Part shown: in pieces, positions 41,475-51,483 of the stretch | Numbering within the stretch: position 1 is the first letter of the stretch | How the letters are laid out: each line of letters begins with the position of its first letter | NCBI GenBank assembly: GCA_016180855.1 | Contig: JACPAL010000010.1 | Location: 1-64,000 of the forward strand | Length of the DNA stretch: 64,000 nucleotides | Direction: 5' to 3' | Source of the DNA: Deltaproteobacteria bacterium | GTDB taxonomy: Bacteria; UBA10199; JACPAL01 | Notes under the pieces: model-generated | Databases searched by the model: none | What the model saw: the letters and a program-made list of their open reading frames with translations, nothing else | Told to the model about the DNA's origin: nothing | Program-made: the position numbers and the translations under genes

Positions 41475-42270
41475 TTTTGGACTGAGTGAACCGATTACTC
41501 GCGGGATTCTGGCAGGGTTTGAAGCAGGAAGCATTACAGCCGCTAGTGCCTTGGTGAATCTTCCGTTTGCTCGGCAGGCGTTACAATGGGCGAAAGGACA
41601 GGGTTACGATCTGGGATGGCATTTCAACCTGACACTGGGGAGACCTCTTTCACCTCCCGAAAAACTCACCACCCTCGTTGACAGAAACGGTTCCTTTCTC
41701 CCCTTAAATCAGCTTATTCAAAAAACCGTTTTACACCGGATACGTCCTCAAGAGATTGATCTTGAACTCCAGGCCCAATGGGATTTTTTCTGTTCCTATG
41801 GAGGAAAACCAACCCACCTGGATGGGCATCAGCATGTTCATGTCCTGCCCGTCATTTGTGAGCGGGTTAGAGATTGTATCAAACGGTTTCAAATACCGTT
41901 CCTCAGAATCCCTATTGAAAAAATCGCGCCATGGCGCCGTCTGCCAGTCCGTACCTTTCTTTTTTTACAAAAGGGGGCCCGACCAAGGTTCTGGTCTGGC
42001 ATTCCCGTAAGGTCACTCCCTTTCTTCGGTTTCTCTCTGCAAGGGGAAGGCGGCTTGGCCTCTTGGGAATCTCTGCTCAAAAAAAACCGGTGGCATGAGG
42101 CGGAGGTGATGGTTCATGCTGGTTACTCTTCCCGGCAGGAGGAATTGTTAGGAGATGACTTTCCGGGTGATCGTCAAAAAGAGCTCCAGTTGCTTTTGGA
42201 TCCGTCCTGGAAGCGGCTTCTTGCACAATCCGGTTTTCGTCCAGTCTCATTTAGAGAGCTTCTAACATGA
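41443..42270 (+). CDS. ChbG/HpnK-family carbohydrate deacetylase
   Basis: A 275-residue YdjC-type protein. It has VINADDFGLSEPITRGI (metal-binding Asp), GWHFNLTLGRPL (His), PTHLDGHQHVHVLP (His cluster) and VMVHAGYSSRQEELLGDDF. Family members remove acetyl groups from N-acetylated sugars: ChbG from diacetylchitobiose, HpnK from hopanoid GlcNAc. Here it lies between two glycosyltransferase genes, overlapping the first by 32 bp and the next by 4 bp. It therefore probably deacetylates a lipid-linked amino sugar. Confidence 0.88.
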   Translation: MEKKLVINADDFGLSEPITRGILAGFEAGSITAASALVNLPFARQALQWAKGQGYDLGWHFNLTLGRPLSPPEKLTTLVDRNGSFLPLNQLIQKTVLHRIRPQEIDLELQAQWDFFCSYGGKPTHLDGHQHVHVLPVICERVRDCIKRFQIPFLRIPIEKIAPWRRLPVRTFLFLQKGARPRFWSGIPVRSLPFFGFSLQGEGGLASWESLLKKNRWHEAEVMVHAGYSSRQEELLGDDFPGDRQKELQLLLDPSWKRLLAQSGFRPVSFRELLT

Positions 42271-43820
42271 CACGGTCTCGGTGGACGTGTTTTCTCCTTG
42301 TTGTTCTTTCTCTGCTCGTAACCCGACTTCCCCTCCTATGGGAGCCACTCATTCATGTCGATGAGGCGATTTTTTCGATCTTTGCCGAGATTTGGCAGAG
42401 AGGCGGTATTCCTTATGTCGACATTATTGAAACGAAACCGATGGGGATCTACTACTTCTATGTTCTCGCCTCATGGCTTTCGGGCAGCCTCCCCAAAATC
42501 AATATGATCTCTGTTCATGCCTTGACGATCGTCTGGACCTTACTCACGGCGGCTACCTTGGGAATGATCGCCACGCGCCTCCGTTCCTCGCAGGCTGGTT
42601 TTATTGCCGCCCTTTTCTTTGTGGTTTTTTCAGGGAGCTTTTCGCCAAAGATTGTCTCGACGAGCCTGGAGGTTGTTCTGATCTTGCCGGCAACGCTGGC
42701 GATCTTTTTTTTAAGCCCTCCGATTTCCCGTTTATCTTTATGGCACACCGTTGCAGCGGGTCTCCTTTCCTCCTCGGCCCTGTTAGTGAAACAGCAAGGC
42801 GGGATACTGATTCCTGTGGCTTTGTTCTATTTAGCCGTTTACCTCCCCTGGGTTGAACCGGAATGGTGCTGGAAAAGGGCGATCCAACATTCCCTGACCT
42901 TTCTGCTGGCCTCTTTTCCTCTGCCTTGTCTCATGATGGGACAGCTCTATCCCGCATCGCTTGACGGATTTCTTTTCTGGAATTTTCAAGGGAGCTGGAA
43001 CTTGATCCGCGGAGGTCAGGAGACGATTTCCTTGGGACACAAGTTTTTGACGCGCATCTTTCCCTTTCTGCTTTCGACGGCCCTTCTTTGGTTTCTGGTT
43101 GGGGAGAGGTTCTATCAACGGATTTCAAGAAAACTTCATGCAACTCCTCAGGAAACGCTTCTCCGGATCTGGCTTTTCTTGACTTTTTTTGCCGTAGCAG
43201 CCGGCAAAAAATTCTATGAACATTATTTTGTCCTTCTTTTTCCTCCCCTCTCGCTTTTGGCAGCGATAGCCCTCGACAGCTGGTCACCAGAACGGAAGCA
43301 GCGATTTAAAAAGGTTATTATGATTGCGATCCTTGCCCCCTTTTTGGGATTTTCACTCGCCCGTTATTTTATCCATCCCCTTTTCTCCTATTTCAAACAG
43401 GAAGACATGATCTCCTATAAGATTTATGGCGACTATCTTCGAGAACGGACAGAACCTGATGATAAAATTCTTGTCTGGGGCTTTACCCCCGCGGTCTATT
43501 GGTATGCCGATCGTCTGCCGGCCACCCGGTTTGTCTTGAGTGATTATCTGGTGGGGAGGGTCCCCGGGGCCTTGGAGGGCCCTACGCAGATTGAACGGTC
43601 GGAGAGGTTTGTGATGCCGGAGGCATGGGAGATGTTGATGGCTGATTTACATAAACATCCACCCGCCTATATTATGGATACGGCACCGACAGGTCTCCAT
43701 GGTTACTCCCGGTTTCCAATCCGGAATTATCCTGAAGTGATGGAGTTTATCAAAAGGCACTATGTTGAAGAACCCGCTTATCAAGAGGCGTCTATTTGGC
43801 GTCTGGCAACCTTAAGATAG
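42267..43820 (+). CDS. GT39/ArnT-like membrane glycosyltransferase
   Basis: A 517-residue polytopic membrane protein with about eleven hydrophobic helices. The first periplasmic loop (HVDEAIFSIFAEIWQRGGIPYVDIIETKPMGIYYFY) carries the acidic residues typical of GT-C transferases of the PMT/ArnT group. The C-terminal soluble part (ILVWGFTPAVYWYADRLPATRF) is common in these proteins. It should transfer a sugar from a polyprenyl-phosphate donor, presumably made by the neighbouring GT2 enzyme, to an acceptor in the periplasm. It is the last gene of the three-gene unit. Confidence 0.85.
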   Translation: MTRSRWTCFLLVVLSLLVTRLPLLWEPLIHVDEAIFSIFAEIWQRGGIPYVDIIETKPMGIYYFYVLASWLSGSLPKINMISVHALTIVWTLLTAATLGMIATRLRSSQAGFIAALFFVVFSGSFSPKIVSTSLEVVLILPATLAIFFLSPPISRLSLWHTVAAGLLSSSALLVKQQGGILIPVALFYLAVYLPWVEPEWCWKRAIQHSLTFLLASFPLPCLMMGQLYPASLDGFLFWNFQGSWNLIRGGQETISLGHKFLTRIFPFLLSTALLWFLVGERFYQRISRKLHATPQETLLRIWLFLTFFAVAAGKKFYEHYFVLLFPPLSLLAAIALDSWSPERKQRFKKVIMIAILAPFLGFSLARYFIHPLFSYFKQEDMISYKIYGDYLRERTEPDDKILVWGFTPAVYWYADRLPATRFVLSDYLVGRVPGALEGPTQIERSERFVMPEAWEMLMADLHKHPPAYIMDTAPTGLHGYSRFPIRNYPEVMEFIKRHYVEEPAYQEASIWRLATLR

Positions 43821-43827
43821 GGTGCGG

Positions 43828-45639
43828 CTAGGGTGCAGGAGCTGTTACATCTCGTGTGATTTTGATTCGTGCCTGATTGCCGGAGGGACCAATCGATTGC
43901 TCCAAAAGTTCCACACGGATGTTGTGGTACGTATCGATAAATGGAAAGCCAGATTGGATGACGGCATTACCCGTACGAAGTGTATCAAGCGCATAAAACC
44001 AGTCTATTCTGAGCCGAATCTGGGCGGCGTCGCGGATAGGACGCCATCCACTGGAATAGGCCCAATCGTCAAATCCAACCGGTTTTCGATACTCCAGAAA
44101 ATAGTAATATCCGTTTCCCACCGGAATTCGGACTTGCTTAATACCTTCAGATACCACCTCGGTTGCATCCAGGAGATATTCATATTCTCCAGGCGCCTCA
44201 GGAGCTGTGGCGATTTGGGAGTCTCTTAAAAATCCCATCTTCCATTTGTGGTAGGTATCAAAGTGAAAACTGTTAGCTGCCCCCATGGGAGAGAAGGTGT
44301 CACCATAATCAGAGACTAAGCATCCACCAGCGGATAGATTATTGAAATCAGGTCCTGGTCCATCGCCAGGGCAAGACCAGGAGCCGGCATGAAAATGGGC
44401 CCCTAGGGCATGTCCCAGTTCATGAACGAGATTCCCCGGCAAGTAGCCACCTTCCTGATTTTGAAATGAGCTGGTCTGCATGATGATGAGGCGATTGTTC
44501 GGGTCTTCGCTATTGGCAAAACTTCCTCCCGCGCTGTCTTCTCCCCACCCATTGAGGACCAGGATCACAATATCGGTATCTGAAAAATCGATTGCCGGAT
44601 CAGCAAGGGTCCTCAAATCACTCATGGCCCGACCAAAGCCGCTGCTGCAAGAAGAGGCGTTAGGGGCTCCGCTCCCACAGTAGCTACTCATTGTTCCAGG
44701 AAGAACGTACGGGCCGTAGGATGCCCCTGTAAGATTTGATTGACCGTAGGAATTCTCCTGCAGGTGAGCGTTTAGGGAGTGAGAATCGGTAAAAATAAGG
44801 TTATTAAAACGAGTTGTCTCGAGTCTCCTTCCTGCTGAATCAGTGAGGTCATCGGTAAAATCAGCGAATTTGGCGTAGATCACTTTTACATTGAAGGTCG
44901 GGCGAGGAGGCCAGCAATCCGGAATGGTTGCCGACTCTTCATCACTCCCCAGGCTCCCACCAGTCGCATTAAAAGCCTCTACCCGATAAATATGTGAGGC
45001 GTTGTGTGGCACGGCATAATCATAAAGATTGTTGGAGGCCTCGGTTCTTGTAAAGAGCGGGTTTCCATCCCGAGAGATTCGAATTTGGGAAGTTCCACAA
45101 ACAGTCCAGCCTTGTTCCCAAACAAGATGAACGGCGGAACAGCCAAGAACCTCTGCCGATGTTATTCTGGGAATGCAGACAGATGTTGAATCACAGGCAT
45201 CGCCCAAGCCATCCCGATCGGCATCCAGCTGATCGGGGTTGGCGATTAATGGACAGTTGTCGGATAAGTCCAGATCCCCGTCGTTATCATCGTCCGTATC
45301 ACAGGCGTTGCCCGTCCCATCCCTATCTGTATCAAGCTGCTTGGCGTTCGCTGTCGTTGGGCAGTTGTCGCAGAGGTCTCCCTTTCCGTCCGAGTCGGTG
45401 TCCGATTGGCTTGGATTGTGCCTTTTTGGGCAATTGTCACAAACATCGCCAACGCGATCCCTGTCTCCATCTCGTTGGTCTGGATTATAAGTTCGAGGAC
45501 AGTTATCTCGCCCGTATGGGATTTTATCACGGTCATCCATCTTGAGAAATGCTGTACTGGGAGGAGGTGCAGGCAAAGTTCGGGGTAGAATGATTGTCCC
45601 CAAAAAGAGAAAAACTAAAAGCAAAACGTGCTTGCCCAT
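43828..45639 (-). CDS. Secreted metzincin protease with thrombospondin-3 repeats
   Basis: A 603-residue exported protein. It has a signal peptide (about 1-23), then four thrombospondin type 3 calcium-binding repeats (about 40-155; [23 protein letters not shown] and variants), a beta-sandwich/fibronectin-like region (about 155-240), and a zinc peptidase domain (about 245-560). The latter has the full metzincin motif [10 protein letters not shown] and a Met-turn ([10 protein letters not shown]). The pattern is closest to gametolysin-type M11 peptidases. It should be a calcium-stabilised extracellular protease. Its gene is convergent with the GT39 gene (7 bp apart). Confidence 0.88.
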   Translation of the reverse strand: MGKHVLLLVFLFLGTIILPRTLPAPPPSTAFLKMDDRDKIPYGRDNCPRTYNPDQRDGDRDRVGDVCDNCPKRHNPSQSDTDSDGKGDLCDNCPTTANAKQLDTDRDGTGNACDTDDDNDGDLDLSDNCPLIANPDQLDADRDGLGDACDSTSVCIPRITSAEVLGCSAVHLVWEQGWTVCGTSQIRISRDGNPLFTRTEASNNLYDYAVPHNASHIYRVEAFNATGGSLGSDEESATIPDCWPPRPTFNVKVIYAKFADFTDDLTDSAGRRLETTRFNNLIFTDSHSLNAHLQENSYGQSNLTGASYGPYVLPGTMSSYCGSGAPNASSCSSGFGRAMSDLRTLADPAIDFSDTDIVILVLNGWGEDSAGGSFANSEDPNNRLIIMQTSSFQNQEGGYLPGNLVHELGHALGAHFHAGSWSCPGDGPGPDFNNLSAGGCLVSDYGDTFSPMGAANSFHFDTYHKWKMGFLRDSQIATAPEAPGEYEYLLDATEVVSEGIKQVRIPVGNGYYYFLEYRKPVGFDDWAYSSGWRPIRDAAQIRLRIDWFYALDTLRTGNAVIQSGFPFIDTYHNIRVELLEQSIGPSGNQARIKITRDVTAPAP

Positions 45640-45830
45640 AGTAACTTGTCTGCCTGCCGAATAGCTCCGAAAGAGCTTGCCCGTCTCTCTGGGGATATAT
45701 TAAACTATCTTGCTAATTTTAAAAAGTATTTGTTTATGCCGACGGGGTACAAGTTATCATTATGATAAGCATGATAATAGCGAAGCGCCTTGACAGTCTC
45801 AGTCAAGGCGGAGTTTAACCCTGTTCTCTC
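45640..45830. promoter_or_regulatory. Divergent promoter region upstream of dnaX
   Basis: The region holds the dyad TTATCATTATGATAA (45754-45768) followed by another ATGATAA (45771-45777), and a 9-bp hairpin CGCCTTGAC/GTCAAGGCG (45786-45810) just before the dnaX start. They could be a regulator site and an mRNA leader hairpin. I looked for the SRP RNA often found near dnaX and did not see its conserved core. Confidence 0.4.
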
Positions 45831-47372
45831 ATGTCCAATAAGGTACTCGCACTCAAATATCGGCCACAAACATTTGAGGATGTGGTCGGCCAGGAAACCA
45901 CGGTTCGTATTTTGAAAAATCTTTTAACCGGTGATCATCATCACCCCGCCTCCCTTTTCACCGGTTCCCGGGGGATTGGCAAGACGTCGCTCGCCCGTAT
46001 CTTTGCGAAGGCACTGAATTGTGCCAACGGGCCGACCCCAACGCCGTGCGGCACATGTAATTCCTGCATGGAAATAACCGAGGGACGCTCCCTTTCTGTC
46101 ATTGAGATTGATGGGGCTTCCAACACCTCGGTTGATGATGTCCGGGATCTGCGTGAGAAGGTCCGCTATCTGCCACCGGGCGGACGATACAAGATCTATA
46201 TTATCGATGAAGTGCATATGCTGTCCAACGCCGCCTTCAATGCCCTTCTAAAAACGTTGGAGGAACCTCCGGCCCATGCCCTCTTTATCTTTGCGACAAC
46301 GGAACCACAAAAGGTCCCGGTGACCGTCATCTCCCGCTGTCTCCGTTTTGATTTGAGGCCGATTACGATCGGCCTGATTGTAGATCGTCTTCGGAAGATT
46401 GCCGGGCAGGAATCGATTCAGGTGGAGGAGGGGGCCCTCTACGAGATAGCCCGGCAGGCGCTTGGGGGACTGCGAGATGCCTTGGGGCTTCTGGACCAGA
46501 TTGCCTCTTTTTGCGAAGGCGAAGTGACCCTGCAGGGGGTAGAACAGGTGCTTGGGGGATCGCCAAGACGTTTTTTAAGAGAGATCCTCTCTGCCATTCT
46601 TTCGGGTGATGCCCCTACTCTCCTCAAGACGCTTGATCGTATGTCGCAGTCGGGGATCGATCCAAAACGTTTTGTTGTGGAGCTCCTGGAGACGGTTCGT
46701 CATCTTCTTGTGGTTCGTGTGAGTCAGGAGCCTTCTCTTTTCGATCTCCCCGCCGATGAAATCCGCTCTCTTCAGGAGATCGCCGCGATGGCTTCCGAAA
46801 GAAGATTGGACCAGATTTTTCAGATGTTGCAGAAGGGAATCCCCGATCTACTGAGGTCGCCCTCTCCCCGGATTCTTCTGGATGTATTGTTATTGCGATT
46901 GGCTCATTCCGCAGAGATGGAGTCGATTGAGACCCTTCTTCAGCGCTTGGAAGAGATCAGTGGTAAAGGGCCGACGACCCTTCCCGCCCCTCGACCTCCC
47001 GTGAGTGGAGTCGAACCAAAAAAAGAGAAACAACCTCAACACGGAAAGAGTTGGAATGATTTTATCAAACATCTTTCGGTCAAAAAACCCCAGCTCTCAT
47101 CGATTCTGGAGCATTCCCTCTCCGCCGTTATCGGGAAAGAATCTATTCTTGTGACCTTTCCCAGGTCTTCGATCCATCTTGAAATGCTCAAGGATCGTGA
47201 TCGGGTAGCACAGTTAGAAGGGCTGATCGTCGATTTTTGGGGTCAGCCGATGAAATTTCAACTTCAGGAGGGGGAGGCGAAGGAAGAACCAGGGATGCGC
47301 TCTTCCGATTTGATTGACGAGGCAGTCTCTATTTTTAACCCCCGATCAACGAGAACGGTTCCGTCACCATGA
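45831..47372 (+). CDS. dnaX: DNA polymerase III subunit gamma/tau
   Basis: A 513-residue clamp-loader ATPase: LALKYRPQTFEDVVGQE at the start, Walker A GSRGIGKTS (about residues 45-53), a zinc site made by Cys in NCANGPTPTPCGTCNSC, Walker B IIDEVHML, sensor motif TTEPQKVP and the SRC arginine-finger motif (VISRCLRFDLRPI). The C-terminal 130 residues are a short variant of the tau tail. It loads the sliding clamp at replication forks. recR overlaps its stop by four bases. The ybaB/ebfC gene that usually sits between the two is absent here. Confidence 0.95.
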   Translation: MSNKVLALKYRPQTFEDVVGQETTVRILKNLLTGDHHHPASLFTGSRGIGKTSLARIFAKALNCANGPTPTPCGTCNSCMEITEGRSLSVIEIDGASNTSVDDVRDLREKVRYLPPGGRYKIYIIDEVHMLSNAAFNALLKTLEEPPAHALFIFATTEPQKVPVTVISRCLRFDLRPITIGLIVDRLRKIAGQESIQVEEGALYEIARQALGGLRDALGLLDQIASFCEGEVTLQGVEQVLGGSPRRFLREILSAILSGDAPTLLKTLDRMSQSGIDPKRFVVELLETVRHLLVVRVSQEPSLFDLPADEIRSLQEIAAMASERRLDQIFQMLQKGIPDLLRSPSPRILLDVLLLRLAHSAEMESIETLLQRLEEISGKGPTTLPAPRPPVSGVEPKKEKQPQHGKSWNDFIKHLSVKKPQLSSILEHSLSAVIGKESILVTFPRSSIHLEMLKDRDRVAQLEGLIVDFWGQPMKFQLQEGEAKEEPGMRSSDLIDEAVSIFNPRSTRTVPSP

Positions 47373-47956
47373 ATCCCCTGGAACATCTTGCAACGGTTCT
47401 CACCAAGCTCCCGGGTTTGGGAAAAAAGTCGGCGATGCGACTCGCCCTGTTTCTCGTTAAGGAAGAGAAAGGGATTACCCAGGAACTTGGCCAGGCCCTC
47501 CTTCGGATGAAGGAGAAGGTGCGGTTTTGTCGCCTCTGTCAAAATTTAACCGAGGAGGAGGTTTGTCATCTCTGCCGCGATGACCGACGCCACCGGAATC
47601 AGCTTTGCGTTGTCGAGGGACCTTCTGATTTGATAACGGTCGAGAAGACCGGTCAATACCGGGGGCTTTATTATCTGTTGCATGGGACTATTTCGCCGCT
47701 GGATGGAGTAGGGCCGGAGGAGCTTAAACTTGATCGCCTGGTCAAGAGAATCAGAGAGGGGAAGTTTTCAGAGGTTATTCTTGCGACCAATCCCAATGTC
47801 GAGGGGGAGGCGACGGCGCTCTACCTCAAAAAACTTCTCACACCGCTCAAGGTCAAGATGACCCGTATTGCCTCCGGGGTACCGATTGGCGGGACGCTCG
47901 AGTATACCGATGCCCAGACGATGGCCCAGTCACTGCTGACGAGGCGGGAGTTTTAG
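47369..47956 (+). CDS. recR: Recombination protein RecR
   Basis: A 195-residue protein with the RecR layout: helix-hairpin-helix (LPGLGKKSAMRLALFLV), a zinc finger with four Cys (CRLCQNLTEEEVCHLC, about residues 54-69), a Toprim domain (LCVVEGPSDLITVEKTGQYRGLYYLLHGTISPLDGVGP) and the Walker-like tail (ATNPNVEGEATALYL). It loads RecA onto gaps with RecO/RecF. Length is normal. It is co-translated with dnaX. The DUF559 cassette lies directly downstream. Confidence 0.95.
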   Translation: MNPLEHLATVLTKLPGLGKKSAMRLALFLVKEEKGITQELGQALLRMKEKVRFCRLCQNLTEEEVCHLCRDDRRHRNQLCVVEGPSDLITVEKTGQYRGLYYLLHGTISPLDGVGPEELKLDRLVKRIREGKFSEVILATNPNVEGEATALYLKKLLTPLKVKMTRIASGVPIGGTLEYTDAQTMAQSLLTRREF

Positions 47957-47996
47957 TATCCCCCTCCCTCGGAAGTCATTAGATCACGATGTCGAT

Positions 47997-48054
47997 GTCC
48001 CCCTTAAATTAAGGGGGACATCTGGTGTTCTCGATCGTCATGGAAGGGGGATAT
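47997..48054 (+). repeat. 58-bp direct repeat, left copy
   Basis: It matches 48470-48527 at 54 of 58 positions by eye. It contains the near-palindrome CCCCCTTAAATTAAGGGGG followed by TCTCGATCGTCATGG and AGGGGGATAT. The two copies flank the DUF559 gene exactly. Confidence 0.8.
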
Positions 48055-48075
48055 TTACTCTCCGTCGGAGGTATT

Positions 48076-48459
48076 ATGCGAGATAGGATTGTATTCAACA
48101 ACCCCATCTTAAAAGACCGGAGAAGGCAACTACGTCAGGATCAAACGGATGCAGAACGTCTTCTTTGGCGCTTGATCAGGAACAAGAATTTAAAAGGTCT
48201 CAAATTTTGGAGACAGTATAGTGTGGGACCTTACATTCTGGACTTTTATTGTCCTTCGCAGAGACTAGCAGTTGAATTGGATGGAGGTCAGCATGCAGAA
48301 CAGTTCATTATTGAATATGACCAGGAAAGAACAGATTTTTTGAAATCTAGATCGATTCGTGTTCTGAGATTTTGGAACAGCGAATTTTTAACAAATCCGG
48401 AAGGAGTCTTGGAAAAGATTCTTGAGTCCTTGGATATCCCCCTTTCAAGACTGTCGTGA
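48076..48459 (+). CDS. DUF559 endonuclease-like protein
   Basis: A 127-residue protein starting at the ATG at 48076 (MRDRIVFNNPILKDRRRQLRQDQTDAERLLWRLIRNKNL). It continues KFWRQYSVGPYILDFYCPSQRLAVELDGGQHAE, the DUF559 pattern related to very-short-patch-repair endonucleases (Vsr fold): Asp in ILDFYC and Glu-x-Asp in AVELDGGQH are the likely metal ligands. DUF559 genes are short, often stand alone and occur beside repeats. This one lies between two 58-bp direct repeats separating recR from mglA, as if it were moved as a cassette. Activity is inferred. Confidence 0.85.
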   Translation: MRDRIVFNNPILKDRRRQLRQDQTDAERLLWRLIRNKNLKGLKFWRQYSVGPYILDFYCPSQRLAVELDGGQHAEQFIIEYDQERTDFLKSRSIRVLRFWNSEFLTNPEGVLEKILESLDIPLSRLS

Positions 48460-48469
48460 TTTCCTTTTC

Positions 48470-48527
48470 GTCCCCCTTAAATTAAGGGGGACGTCTAGCC
48501 TTCTCGATCGTCATGGAAGGGGGATAT
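48470..48527 (+). repeat. 58-bp direct repeat, right copy
   Basis: Second copy of the repeat at 47997-48054 (four mismatches). Part of it in inverted form, GATATCCCCCTTTC, also overlaps the last codons of the DUF559 gene (about 48434-48447). Confidence 0.8.
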
Positions 48528-48567
48528 CGCGGTTGACATCGATGGGGGGATATTTCAAAGTACCCCC

Positions 48568-49146
<579 letters not shown>

Positions 49147-49151
49147 GATTC

Positions 49152-49796
49152 CTACTTCGGTACCTTCTCCCAATCTTTTAAAAACTTTTCAATGCCGGCA
49201 TCGGTCAACGGGTGTTTTGAGAGTTGCAACAGGACGTTGTAAGGGATCGTGGCGACGTCGGCACCGATCAGTGCGGCATCCCGCACGTGGATCGGATGTC
49301 TTACCGAGGCAACAAGGATCTTTGTCTTGAAATCGTAGTTGTCGTAGATCTGTCGGATGTGACGGATCACTTCCATCCCTTCCTCCGAGATGTCGTCGAG
49401 GCGACCGACAAACGGGCTCACGTACGTTGCCCCTGCCTTGGCGATCAGCAGGGCCTGATTAGCCGTAAACGTGACGGTGACGTTGGTCTTGATGCCATCC
49501 TTGGAGCACTGTTTGACCGCCTTTAATCCTGTCGGGGTCATCGGGATCTTTACGACGATATTTTTGTGTATTTTTGCAAAGTGATACGCCTCCCTCATCA
49601 TCCCCTCAAAATCGAGGGAAATCGTCTCGGCACTAATCGGGCCGTCGACGATACCGGCGATCTCCTTGATCGTCTCATTGTAGTTTCGGCCGGTCTTGGC
49701 GGCGAGTGACGGATTGGTCGTGACGCCGTCGATAACCCCCATCTCCCAGCAGTCACGGATCTCCTTCACGTCGGCACTGTCGATAAAGAATTGCAT
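49152..49796 (-). CDS. fsa: Fructose-6-phosphate aldolase / transaldolase-like
   Basis: A 214-residue TalC/FSA-type aldolase: [37 protein letters not shown], the Schiff-base Lys in [16 protein letters not shown] (about residue 83), [31 protein letters not shown] and [15 protein letters not shown]. It cleaves or forms fructose-6-phosphate, or acts as a short transaldolase, in central sugar metabolism. I chose the ATG at 49796, 11 bp after the folK stop; the longer frame would overlap folK. It is last in the dapL-folK-fsa run. Confidence 0.9.
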   Translation of the reverse strand: MQFFIDSADVKEIRDCWEMGVIDGVTTNPSLAAKTGRNYNETIKEIAGIVDGPISAETISLDFEGMMREAYHFAKIHKNIVVKIPMTPTGLKAVKQCSKDGIKTNVTVTFTANQALLIAKAGATYVSPFVGRLDDISEEGMEVIRHIRQIYDNYDFKTKILVASVRHPIHVRDAALIGADVATIPYNVLLQLSKHPLTDAGIEKFLKDWEKVPK

Positions 49797-49807
49797 GGAG
49801 AGGGGGT

Positions 49808-50278
49808 TTACAAAGGAGACGGGATGTTTTGCAACAGTTCTTTTATTGATTTTTTCAAGACCGGATGCAGCCACTCCTGATTTAAATCCGCCATCGGCCT
49901 CAGAACAAACCACCGCTTAGGGATCTCGGGGTGGGGGATTTTGAGATTGGGTGTCACAATGACTTCGTTTCCGTAAAAAAGAATGTCGAGATCGATTGTT
50001 CGTGGTTGCCAGTTTCTCTTTGCTGTGCGGCCGAGCTCTCTTTCAATTGTTTCGAGTGTTGCCAAGAGTTCAGGTGGGGCCAGTTGGGTCTCAATCTCAA
50101 GGACACCATTGAGATAGGGCGGGGCGGTCTCCTGGTTTCGTGTGAGAGATTCTGTTTTATAGAGAGGAGATTGGTGACGTATCGAGATTCCTGATTGTTC
50201 CATCAAGCGGCAGGCGGCCTGGATGTTTTTCTCTCGGTTCCCCAAATTAGAACCGACGGCGATGTAGGTGATCGTCAA
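49808..50278 (-). CDS. folK: 6-hydroxymethyl-7,8-dihydropterin pyrophosphokinase
   Basis: A 156-residue [27 protein letters not shown] at the start, [23 protein letters not shown], and the signature [16 protein letters not shown] with the two catalytic Asp residues (about 94-96), then [16 protein letters not shown]. It transfers pyrophosphate from ATP to the pterin in folate synthesis. It overlaps the dapL stop by four bases. Length is normal. Confidence 0.95.
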   Translation of the reverse strand: MTITYIAVGSNLGNREKNIQAACRLMEQSGISIRHQSPLYKTESLTRNQETAPPYLNGVLEIETQLAPPELLATLETIERELGRTAKRNWQPRTIDLDILFYGNEVIVTPNLKIPHPEIPKRWFVLRPMADLNQEWLHPVLKKSIKELLQNIPSPL

Positions 50279-51438
50279 ACTTGAACCCTTTTCAAGCGCT
50301 CCAACGCCTCCGCCAATCTCTCATCCGCACAGGTGAGAGAGATCCGGACATATCCTTCTCCTGCCTCACCAAAACCGTTGCCAGGGGTGAGCACGACACC
50401 ACATTCCTCCAGGACCTTTTTGGAGAATTCTTTTGACTTAAAACATTTTGGAGTGGCAACCCAGAGGGTGATTCCACCTGAGCAAGAAGCAACATCCCAC
50501 CCTAATTTTTTTAGGCCTTCCTTCATCAGGTTTCGGCGTTGACGGTAAACCTGTCGCATCCCCTCCACGCATTTCTGGTCTCCCTCCAACGCTGCAATCC
50601 CGGCCCATTGAACCGCCTGAAAAATGCCGGAATCGATATTGGTCTTGATCTTTCCCAGTCCGGCGACGAGCTCCAGATTACCGCAGGCAAAACCGATCCG
50701 CCAACCGGTCATGTTGTAGGTCTTGGAGAGTGAATGAAATTCGATGCCGATCTCCATTGCGCCGGGAAATTCCAGGAAAGAGGGGGGAGGCTCTTTGTCG
50801 TACTGTTCGCAGTAGGCGGCATCATGGCAAACAATGATCTCGTGTTTTTTGGCAAATGCCACGACCTTCTCATAATAGTCACGTGGGGCAGTGGCTGCCG
50901 TTGGATTATTCGGATAATTAAGATGCATCACCTTCGCCTGGCGGGCGACCGATTCGGGGACTGCATTGAGATCAGGCAAGAACTTGTTCTCCCGATGAAG
51001 TGGCATAAAATAGGGCGTTCCACCGGCAAAGAGGGTACCGCTCGTTGTGGGGGGATAACCGGGCGAGGGAATGAGCACGACATCGCCTGGATCGACAAAC
51101 GCCAGCGGGAAATTGGAGATCCCTTCCTTGGAACCAATCAAGGAAACAACCTCCTGCAACGGATCGACTTTCACGCCAAATCGCCTCTTCATCCATCCAG
51201 CGGCCGCCTCGCGGAACCGGTTGAGTCCGCTGTAACTCGGATATCGGTGATTGGCCGGATCCTCGGCCGCTCTCTGGAGCGCGGCAATAATGTGGGGAGG
51301 TGTTGGGAGATCGGGATCGGCGACCCCCAAATCGATCACATCAACCCCTTTCCGGATCCGTTCGGCCTTTAACCGATCGAGTTCAGCGAAGAGATAGGGC
51401 GGGAGCTGGATTATTCGTTTGGAAGTGAGGATTTTCAT
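50275..51438 (-). CDS. dapL: LL-diaminopimelate aminotransferase
   Basis: A 387-residue class I/II aminotransferase: DLGVADPDLPTPPHII, SLIGSKEGISNFPLAFVDPGD, NYPNNPTAATA, the PLP Lys in HSLSKTYNMTGWRIGFACGN (about residue 235), and GFGEAGEGYVRISLT. The pattern is that of DapL, which makes LL-diaminopimelate from tetrahydrodipicolinate in one step. The clustering with dapA, dapB, dapF and lysA supports this; no dapD, dapC or dapE is present. The related AlaC-type transaminase is the alternative. Confidence 0.9.
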   Translation of the reverse strand: MKILTSKRIIQLPPYLFAELDRLKAERIRKGVDVIDLGVADPDLPTPPHIIAALQRAAEDPANHRYPSYSGLNRFREAAAGWMKRRFGVKVDPLQEVVSLIGSKEGISNFPLAFVDPGDVVLIPSPGYPPTTSGTLFAGGTPYFMPLHRENKFLPDLNAVPESVARQAKVMHLNYPNNPTAATAPRDYYEKVVAFAKKHEIIVCHDAAYCEQYDKEPPPSFLEFPGAMEIGIEFHSLSKTYNMTGWRIGFACGNLELVAGLGKIKTNIDSGIFQAVQWAGIAALEGDQKCVEGMRQVYRQRRNLMKEGLKKLGWDVASCSGGITLWVATPKCFKSKEFSKKVLEECGVVLTPGNGFGEAGEGYVRISLTCADERLAEALERLKRVQV

Positions 51439-51483
51439 CGTGATGGCGATCTAGCAGGGGGATAGGATTCAAGTCAAACCGGA

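Noticed and set aside
45159-45545. Repetitive open frames opposite the thrombospondin-3 repeats
   Set aside because: They mirror the Asp/Asn-rich calcium-binding repeats of the real minus-strand gene.
45640-45830. Signal recognition particle RNA near dnaX
   Set aside because: The conserved apical core of SRP RNA is not present; only simple hairpins are seen.
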